From Chloroflexota bacterium (GTDB lineage: Bacteria; Chloroflexota; Dehalococcoidia; DSTF01; RBG-16-68-14): a DNA stretch of 6,379 nucleotides. The stretch covers positions 1 through 6,379 of the forward strand of contig JADFRJ010000140.1 in assembly GCA_022561355.1 (NCBI GenBank), read 5' to 3'. The position numbers were made by a program, and so were the translations under genes. The notes beneath the pieces were generated by a model. That model did not search any database. It saw only the letters and a list, made by a program, of their open reading frames with translations, and had not been told where the DNA came from. Of this stretch, positions 1-4,900 are shown one piece after another. Position 1 is the stretch's first letter. Every line of letters starts with the position of its first letter.

Positions 1-278
1 ACGGGGTCGGAGCCCATGTCGACGTAAGTCTGGAGGAGTGCGTAGCCGCCGTCCGGGATACCTACAATCTCGACGGCCAGAGTGAAGGACGCGCCTTGCG
101 GAATGGTGCACGTGTCGCCGTCGCAGGCGCCGCCTTCCTTAACGACGAGGCGCATCTCCGCGCCACCTCCCGCGGCAGAAGCGTCGCTAGAAGCGGACCA
201 AGGCAAACTATAGGCCATCGCGCCAGCTAGGATCAGCCCGGCAGCTACAACCAGTAGGAATCGCTTAACCGTTAGCAT
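1..278 (-). CDS. Secreted protein of unknown function, N-terminal part (runs off left edge)
   Basis: An open frame of 92 codons starts with ATG at 278 and is still open at base 1, so the C-terminal part lies outside the window. GGAG at 285-288 sits 6 nt upstream and supports this start. The N-terminus is a classic signal peptide: K5 and R6, then a hydrophobic stretch at about residues 7-22, then small residues that allow signal peptidase I cleavage near A20 or A22 (inferred). A Ser/Ala/Gly linker runs to about residue 40. The remainder (41-92) looks like the start of a beta-rich extracellular domain: alternating hydrophobics (MRLVV, SFTLAVEIVGI), a CDGDTC pair (C52, C57) that could form a disulfide, and a YALLQTYVD strand. 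The pattern resembles cohesin-like or Ig-like secreted proteins I associate with Chloroflexota, but I cannot name a family with confidence. It is the last gene in the visible minus-strand series, 126 bp after the HAD gene. Confidence 0.75.
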   Translation of the reverse strand, partial: MLTVKRFLLVVAAGLILAGAMAYSLPWSASSDASAAGGGAEMRLVVKEGGACDGDTCTIPQGASFTLAVEIVGIPDGGYALLQTYVDMGSDP

Positions 279-330
279 GCTCGTCTCCGTCCAGATCCTG
301 GACGCGCGCCCTTCGCCACTGTTCGGCTAG

Positions 331-339
331 AGCATACCA
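331..339 (-). promoter_or_regulatory. Possible extended -10 element for the secreted-protein gene
   Basis: Read on the minus strand, this is TGGTATGCT, which fits a TGn extended -10 followed by TATGCT (4 of 6 matches to TATAAT). It lies about 50 nt upstream of the ATG at 278, in the short gap after the HAD gene. No convincing -35 hexamer is present at the right distance, which extended -10 promoters can tolerate. The alternative is read-through from the HAD promoter. The call is tentative. Confidence 0.3.
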
Positions 340-404
340 GAATTCGAACGCGACGAACGCCGGAATGGCGGTGCTGCGTGCCAGGTAACTAAAGGCCAAT
401 CAGA

Positions 405-1031
405 TCAGGCGGGCCCAGCGAGCCGCACGCCCAACTCGGCGAGCTGAGCCGCGAGCACGTCTCCGTGGTGAATGCGGAAGTGGATCGCCATCATGCCGAC
501 TTCTCGTGCGGCGGTGACGTTCCGTTCGGCGTCGTCGATGAAGACGCACTCCTCGACAGGCAGTTCTAAGCGTTTCGCGGCTAGCTCGTAGATCTCGTGC
601 TTCGGCTTTGCGACGCCGACGACGGCCGAGGAGATGATGTCATCGAAGAGGTGGTGGATGTCCATCCCATCCTTAATGCGTTCCTCCAGATTGAGGTCGG
701 CGTTGCTGAGGATCGACACTTTGTACTGGGGCTTCAGCCCCTTGATGAGTTCGATGTTCTCTTCAATCAGGCCCCAGGAGTCACGCCATTGCTGGTGGAG
801 GGGTGGGAGCTTCTTGCCGGCGTTCGCTTCAAGCTGCTTGTGAGCGTTGACGGCCCACTGGACGATGTCGCCCCGACCTTCCTCAACGTCGCGCCAGTCT
901 TCATTACGGTAGAGGCTTTCCAGTAGCGCGTTGCGCTCGAGGCCGTGCTCGTCCTCCAATTCGCGCGCGACTTCCCAGCGCATGTTGTTGATGACGCCGC
1001 CGAAATCGAAGATGATCGCACTGATGGACAA
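405..1031 (-). CDS. HAD-superfamily (subfamily IA) hydrolase
   Basis: This is a complete 208-residue protein, a normal length for a subfamily IA haloacid dehalogenase-like hydrolase. Such enzymes are usually cytoplasmic phosphatases of small metabolites. The four HAD motifs appear in order. Motif I is IIFDFGGV with nucleophile D9, motif II is SILSN with S109, motif III is K142 in VAKPKHEIYE, and motif IV is CVFIDD with D166 and D167. An alpha-helical cap lies between motifs I and II (about residues 15-95). The usual second Asp of motif I (DxD) is replaced by Gly (D9-F-G11), as in the common DFGGV/YihX-like branch, so the general acid/base is missing or supplied elsewhere; the substrate cannot be predicted. 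The start must be TTG at 1031-1029, because an in-frame TAA lies only two codons upstream and AGGAGG is ideally placed. The gene has its own promoter just upstream and is separated from the helicase gene by a repeat block, so a functional link is not indicated. Confidence 0.9.
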   Translation of the reverse strand: MSISAIIFDFGGVINNMRWEVARELEDEHGLERNALLESLYRNEDWRDVEEGRGDIVQWAVNAHKQLEANAGKKLPPLHQQWRDSWGLIEENIELIKGLKPQYKVSILSNADLNLEERIKDGMDIHHLFDDIISSAVVGVAKPKHEIYELAAKRLELPVEECVFIDDAERNVTAAREVGMMAIHFRIHHGDVLAAQLAELGVRLAGPA

Positions 1032-1037
1032 TGGTTA

Positions 1038-1046
1038 CTCCTCCTT
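1038..1046 (-). promoter_or_regulatory. Strong Shine-Dalgarno site that fixes the TTG start of the HAD gene
   Basis: The minus strand reads AAGGAGGAG. The AGGAGG core (1045-1040) is 8 nt from the TTG at 1031. An in-frame TAA at 1037-1035 excludes any longer reading, so this site, not an ATG, defines the translation start. Confidence 0.85.
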
Positions 1047-1063
1047 GTGGTGATGGATGCCCT

Positions 1064-1092
1064 ATAGTACCTGTCGCGGCGGCGGCTGGCAA
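1064..1092 (-). promoter_or_regulatory. Sigma70-like promoter of the HAD gene
   Basis: On the minus strand, TTGCCA (1092-1087, 5 of 6 matches to TTGACA) is followed by a 17-bp spacer and TACTAT (1069-1064, 4 of 6 matches to TATAAT). Transcription would begin near 1057 and give a leader of about 25 nt that holds the Shine-Dalgarno site. Spacing and position are both optimal. The spacer is very GC-rich. No operator is evident. Confidence 0.55.
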
Positions 1093-1121
1093 CGGCGCGG
1101 CGCGTGACTCGCAGGGCCGGC

Positions 1122-1148
1122 GTAGGGGCGCACCTGCGTGTGCGCCCT
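1122..1148. repeat. GTAGGGGCGCA palindrome, divergent copy
   Basis: It begins with the same GTAGGGGCGCA as the two copies further right, then diverges. GGGCGCAC (1126-1133) pairs with GTGCGCCC (1140-1147) around a 6-nt loop. It appears to be a variant member of the same dispersed family with a different stem tip. Confidence 0.6.
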
Positions 1149-1157
1149 CATCATCCG

Positions 1158-1196
1158 TAGCCAGAAGAATGCGGAGCATTCTTCAAAGCTACCGCC
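1158..1196. repeat. 39-bp hairpin element, copy A1
   Basis: The inner stem GAAGAATGC (1164-1172) pairs perfectly with GCATTCTTC (1176-1184) around GGA. An outer stem GTAGC (1157-1161) pairs with GCTAC (1188-1192). The element matches copy A2 at 33 of 39 positions, and the differences include a compensatory base-pair change. Its right end (CTACCGCC) is shared with the start of the 47-bp repeat that follows, so the two elements abut or are fused. Confidence 0.75.
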
Positions 1197-1235
1197 ACCA
1201 TGTAGGGGCGCATGGCCATGCGCCCGCCCCGCAGG
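1189..1235. repeat. 47-bp direct repeat with perfect 20-bp palindrome, copy 1
   Basis: It is identical over all 47 bases to the copy at 1271-1317, starting 82 bp away. The core at 1206-1225 is the perfect palindrome GGGCGCATGGCCATGCGCCC, preceded by GTAG and followed by GCCCCGCAGG. The flanking bases differ on both sides, which defines the repeat ends exactly. Confidence 0.85.
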
Positions 1236-1270
1236 TGCCCAGCCTGGGAGAGTCGAAGGATGCCAAGTTC

Positions 1271-1317
1271 CTACCGCCACCATGTAGGGGCGCATGGCCA
1301 TGCGCCCGCCCCGCAGG
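1271..1317. repeat. 47-bp direct repeat with perfect 20-bp palindrome, copy 2
   Basis: This is an exact copy of 1189-1235, with the perfect palindrome at 1288-1307. The 35 bp between the two copies are unrelated to the repeat. Exact identity implies recent duplication, gene conversion or selection on the structure. The TAGGGGCGCA..TGCGCCC design resembles dispersed repeats I remember from Chloroflexota and other environmental genomes. Confidence 0.85.
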
Positions 1318-1348
1318 GCTACCGCCGCCTGATGACAAAATGCTCCTC

Positions 1349-1382
1349 AGCCAGAAGAAGCGCAGCTTCTTGAAGGTCGGCT
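1349..1382. repeat. Hairpin element B, shortened relative of element A
   Basis: AAGAAGC (1355-1361) pairs with GCTTCTT (1365-1371) around GCA. An outer AGCC (1349-1352) pairs with GGCT (1379-1382). It shares the AGCCAGAAGAA lead-in with element A. Relative to A it lacks one stem base on the left (T) and its partner on the right (A), so the stem stays fully paired. Confidence 0.6.
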
Positions 1383-1418
1383 ACGGCGACCCGGCCGGCC
1401 CGGCCCGGGCCTTCGCTT

Positions 1419-1437
1419 GAAGAAGCAAAGCTTCTTC
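1419..1437. repeat. Hairpin GAAGAAGC/GCTTCTTC
   Basis: An 8-bp perfect stem (1419-1426 with 1430-1437) closes an AAA loop. It has the same stem sequence as element B, extended by one pair, so it is probably another family member without the AGCC flank. Confidence 0.6.
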
Positions 1438-1440
1438 CAA

Positions 1441-1472
1441 GGCAACCGTCTGACCCGAGGTCAGCGGTTGCC
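1441..1472. repeat. Long hairpin, 14-bp stem with one bulge
   Basis: GGCAACCG (1441-1448) pairs with CGGTTGCC (1465-1472), and CTGACC (1450-1455) with GGTCAG (1459-1464). There is a single bulged T at 1449 and a CGA loop. It is one of the most stable-looking hairpins in the window. No U-run follows on either strand, so it is not a standard intrinsic terminator, but it could still act as an RNA-processing or pausing structure downstream of the helicase transcript. Confidence 0.65.
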
Positions 1473-1530
1473 CGCCCACTCGCCACAGCCGTCCCGGCTT
1501 CGCCTTTTTGGTGCGAGGACGAAGCGCTCA

Positions 1531-1569
1531 TAGCCAGGAGAATGCTTTGCATTCTCCGAAGCTACCGCC
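1531..1569. repeat. 39-bp hairpin element, copy A2
   Basis: GGAGAATGC (1537-1545) pairs perfectly with GCATTCTCC (1549-1557) around TTT. An outer TAGC (1531-1534) pairs with GCTA (1561-1564). Compared with A1, the A-T pair at the second stem position has become G-C (A1165/T1183 versus G1538/C1556) and the loop is entirely different, as expected when structure rather than sequence is preserved. Confidence 0.75.
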
Positions 1570-1581
1570 GCAGGCGGTAGC
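1561..1581. repeat. Hairpin GCTACCGCC/GGCGGTAGC
   Basis: A 9-bp perfect stem (1561-1569 with 1573-1581) closes a GCA loop. Its left arm is also the right end of element A2, so the two structures compete for the same bases. The GCTACCGCC word recurs at 1188 and 1318. Confidence 0.65.
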
Positions 1582-1661
1582 CACTGGCCCGTCCCGGCAT
1601 TGTGATCTCGCGGTGCAGCTTCTACAATTGTCAAGCGGAAGGAACTGCAATCGTGGGAGCG

Positions 1662-1679
1662 GGTCACCTAACGGTGACC
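1662..1679. repeat. Hairpin GGTCACC/GGTGACC
   Basis: A 7-bp perfect stem closes a TAAC loop. It lies next to the degenerate element at 1682-1702, about 215 bp past the helicase stop on the minus strand. No U-run accompanies it. Confidence 0.5.
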
Positions 1680-1681
1680 TT

Positions 1682-1702
1682 GAAGAATGCATTGGGTTCT
1701 TC
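1682..1702. repeat. Degenerate copy of the element A hairpin
   Basis: The left arm GAAGAATGC (1682-1690) is identical to that of copy A1. The right arm GGGTTCTTC (1694-1702) differs from the expected GCATTCTTC at two positions, giving one wobble and one mismatch. The TAGCCA and GCTACCGCC flanks are missing. It looks like a decayed copy. Confidence 0.45.
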
Positions 1703-1787
1703 TCCAGCTGGCGCGGCCTCCTTGGGGAGAGAGCGTGAATGGCAGGCGCTGGCCACCGGGCGCGGCAGTTCGATGCTATGCGGCCCG

Positions 1788-1910
1788 CTAACCCGCCAGT
1801 TCATCTCGCCGTTCGTGAACGAAGTCCAGGCGTTCTTGGATGTTCCGGGTCGTCCTAGTAGTGTGGAACCGTTCGAGGCTCTTCCGGGAAAGATCATCTT
1901 TCGGCGTCAT
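1788..1910 (-). CDS. Possible 40-residue protein overlapping the end of the helicase gene
   Basis: An ATG at 1910 opens a 40-codon frame ending in TAG at 1790-1788; its first 17 nt overlap the helicase stop in another frame. The product is highly charged and looks like a helical peptide: MTPKDDLSRKSLERF, then a likely amphipathic helix around NIQERLDFVHERRDELAG. The same frame stays open upstream of the ATG, inside the helicase tail region, to about 2030. The peptide could therefore also be a remnant of an older gene end, or an alternative C-terminus reached by frameshifting. There is no strong Shine-Dalgarno; translation would probably depend on coupling to the helicase. A competing 77-codon frame begins at 1897 with an ATGA overlap but reads less like a protein. 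No family is recognised. Confidence 0.3.
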   Translation of the reverse strand: MTPKDDLSRKSLERFHTTRTTRNIQERLDFVHERRDELAG

Positions 1911-4900
1911 CACGTTCTTCAGGCTCGGATTCGTTGGGGTTTTGTTCTCCGTTTCCCGACGCTTCGTCTTCCGAGGCTGAGCTGATTGCTCGCACCGTTC
2001 GCAGGAGGTCTGCCCGGCGTGCTGCCGATCCCTCTAAGCGCCGCCCTGGTTCAGGAGGAGTGTCTTGGTCGCCTGAGACGGTCGGTTCGCTGTCTTCTGG
2101 TTCTGCACCAGACAGACTAGGGGCTCCCTCGTCGGACTGAACTTGCTGGACGTCATCGATCGAAGCGGTGTCCGCTGGCTCGTCGGGCTGAACTGGTGAT
2201 ACCTCGCTCGATTCGGTAGACGCAGAGTCCGTGGGGTCTTCGGCATCGCTGCCATCCAGAACCTCCGCCGGGTCGCTCATCGCCGACACTGCGCGGTGTT
2301 CGGTATGTACGCTCGGTGGGGCACCTTCGGCACCGATCGGCTCAATGCCGCGTTCGGCCAGTGTCGCAACGAGATCCTCGAGTACTTCGCTACGCCGACG
2401 GTAGAAAGCTGCCCCGAAGCAACGCCAAAATACCCATCCGGCGCGCTCCAGCACACGTTGCCGCTGCATGTCATCCGCCCATTTTTCTGGGCCGTGGTAT
2501 CTGTCACCGTCACATTCGACAGCCAGCCGACGATCGTTGTGTCCCTCTACGACCATGTCAATCCGGTAACGCCCCACATGCACCTGGGGCGTTACCCAAT
2601 AGCCACGCTTGGTGAGTTCATCGTACATCTCACGCTCGAAGTCTGACTCGCAGAGGCTTCTCAGGTCGTCAACGCGGGCCTGGTCTAGTTCGAACGGTGT
2701 CTTAAAGTGTGCGATTAGGCCACGGCGCAATTGATCCTTTTCCGATAGCTCATTCGATTCCACTGAGCGGACCAGGTACATCCGATCCTTGGCGCGCGAG
2801 GCGGCCACGTTGAAACGCTGGTCGTACATTCTTCCGGATAGCGCGTGAATGCTCTCCTCATTCGGCGCTGAAACCATAGAGAGGAAGATGATATCGCGCT
2901 CGTTCCCTTGGAAAGTACGCGCATCTCCGCAGAGAATGTGATGGCGCTGCATGATTTCGGGCCCCAGTTCGTCTGTCAGCTGGTTCCAGATCGCCAGAGC
3001 TTGCTTGTAGCCGAGGAGCGATACGACACCGATCGTTCGTTCGCTCATACCTGGATCCTCGACGATTGCCTTGATTTCATCGACGATAAACCGAGCCTCG
3101 GGACGATTCTCATCCCCCTTGCGATACCCGTCGTCAATCAGGATATCGACCAAGGGTGGGTCTAGGCGTTCGGATGCGGTGGGCAAGCGCAGGGGACGCA
3201 ATTCGTGGTTGTAGAACTCGCGCTTGGAGTACTCGATGATGGGCGGAGCGCAGCGGAAGTGCTCCTTCAGCATGACTGTACTCCCTGCGAACACCACTTT
3301 GAACAGATCGTAGATAGAGTTTGCTGGCGCCATTTGATCGCGAAAGATCGGGACCTGATCGCCGAGAAAACGGTCCATAAGATCCTGTTCCTTCTCCACT
3401 TTGATGCCAACGGCTTCGGGGGAGACTTGCTTGTCGTCGCCGACGATGAGTACCTTTTTCGCACGCAGCAGTGCTGGCAGAGCGCTGAAGTCCGACTGCG
3501 AAGCCTCGTCGATCACGACGAGATCAAAGCAGCCCAACTCTGCGGGGAGCGATTCCGATACACGGTAGTGAGGCATGATCCAGCATGGAACGGCGGGGTT
3601 CGCGTCGGCTGCGGCCATGCGGGCGGCTTGCCGGTTTCGAACCGCTCGTTTGCCGCGGCCCGTTTTTCCTATGTGCGAAATTGCGTTCAAGTATGCCTGC
3701 AGAGCCGCCAGGACATTTGTTGAGGCGTTCTCAGCGAGCTTGAGCCACGTTCGCTTGACCACTGCATCCTGGTAAGCCATAGACAAGTCGGCCTCTGTCT
3801 GACGGCGCTCTTGGCCCAGCTTCCTAAGCTCCTGATGCGCATCAATGGATTCCAAATGGGTCGCGAGACGTCTGAGGCGCCAGGATTGCTGCCAGCTGTT
3901 AGGTAGCAGGGAATCCGTGGTCCCATCAAGTGGTTGCCGTAGCAGATGGGCATACTTGGGTGCCCCAGATGCGGCCACTTCGTCAGTGACTTCGCGTACC
4001 GTGGCAAGGTGTCCCTCTAACCCCAGCACGCGGGAGAGTTCCGACATGAGTGCGGACCAGGCGGCCTGCATCTCCACGTCTGACACGTCCGGGTTGCCCA
4101 ACACTTCATTCAGGAAGTCCTGGATCTTCCCAACGACTCGCCCGGATCTGCCGTCTAGCAACGTCTGGAAGCCTTCTCTGCTAGACCATACGTTGGCCAG
4201 GCGGTCCCTTGTGATGTGATGCTGAAGTGCACTCTCTAGCTCCGACAGACGTTGGGTGCTGTCTGCGACCTCGCTCGCATGAGACCAGTTTGGGAACACG
4301 GCTGAGACCGCGGGCTGAAGCCCATGCTCCACCTCAGTTACAGCCTTCACCTTCAGGTAGATTTCGAATCCCTCGGCGGCAGTCAGTCCGCCCTCCGGTT
4401 CTTCAGGTACGGAGTCCAACGGGAGCTCGGACGCGAGCGTGTTCCAGCGAATGGCGAGCTCTCGGAGGGTTCTGCGCGACGCAAGATACTCGCCAACATG
4501 AGCCCAACTCTCGGGCTCGTCAGGCGGATTACCCAGAACGCGGATGCTTTCGAGCTGGCTCTTCTGTGCCGACTTGCCAAACAGCCCTATAAGTCCGAAC
4601 GGGCTCTTGCCTTCGGCCAGATGGCCAACGGCAGAGCATAGCTCGTCATCGAGTTCGACTCCTTCTGGCGCTGCCACGGGACGCTCTAAGAACACCGTCC
4701 GTGCCTCAATGGCCCGTCTGAGTTCGGCCCCGACCGCTTCCAACATCGACAGCAGCAGTTCGGCGCCAGTACCACGCAGTCGCTTGTGCATGGGGACGGC
4801 CCACGTGCAATCCGCCTGCGCTACCTCTTCGCGGAGACGCCGCAGTGTCTCGATTTGAGCAAGAAGCTGCCTGGCCAGGCTGAGCGTCTCCTGGCTCGAG

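Larger units (their letters stand above)
1093..1787. other. Gene-poor interval packed with palindromic repeats
   Basis: About 700 bp lie between the HAD promoter and the end of the helicase region. Open frames here are short, unlike known proteins, and mostly follow the palindromes, so I call none as a gene. Instead I find about eleven hairpin-capable units, listed individually, from at least three sequence families. Short GC palindromes (8 bp at 1391-1398, 10 bp at 1402-1411) and two copies of CCGTCCCGGC, 100 bp apart (1489-1498 and 1589-1598), add to the texture. No hairpin is followed by a clear U-run for the minus strand, so no intrinsic terminator is called. The dense mix of unrelated palindromes suggests a landing zone for non-autonomous dispersed elements (REP/MITE-like). 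This is inferred, since only one locus is visible. Confidence 0.7.

Noticed and set aside
1189..1317. CRISPR array
   Set aside because: Only two identical units occur, they contain a full 20-bp palindrome, and no third spaced copy or cas gene is present. It is a dispersed palindromic repeat, not a CRISPR.
1031..1420. 129-codon plus-strand frame through the repeat block
   Set aside because: Its translation is produced largely by the palindromic repeats and has no family resemblance.
1487..1509. Intrinsic terminator on the plus strand (AGCCG/CGGCT stem followed by TCGCCTTTTT)
   Set aside because: The stem is only 5 bp, the T-run is offset, and no plus-strand gene lies upstream.
1606..1634. 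Minus-strand promoter with a perfect TTGACA at 1634-1629
   Set aside because: The position 17 bp downstream reads GCGAGA, not a -10 element, and no convincing gene follows.
1664..1897. 77-codon minus-strand frame starting with an ATGA overlap at the helicase stop
   Set aside because: The overlap is suggestive, but the product (Gly/Ser/Pro-rich, no pattern) does not look like a folded protein, has no Shine-Dalgarno site, and ends inside a hairpin element. The neighbouring 40-codon frame is more protein-like.
1602..1985. 127-codon plus-strand frame
   Set aside because: It runs antisense into the helicase gene, spans two hairpin repeats and has no ribosome binding site or recognisable motif.
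3205..3723. 172-codon plus-strand frame antisense to the helicase
   Set aside because: It lies entirely within a well-supported coding region (motifs II to IV of the helicase), so it is a shadow frame.
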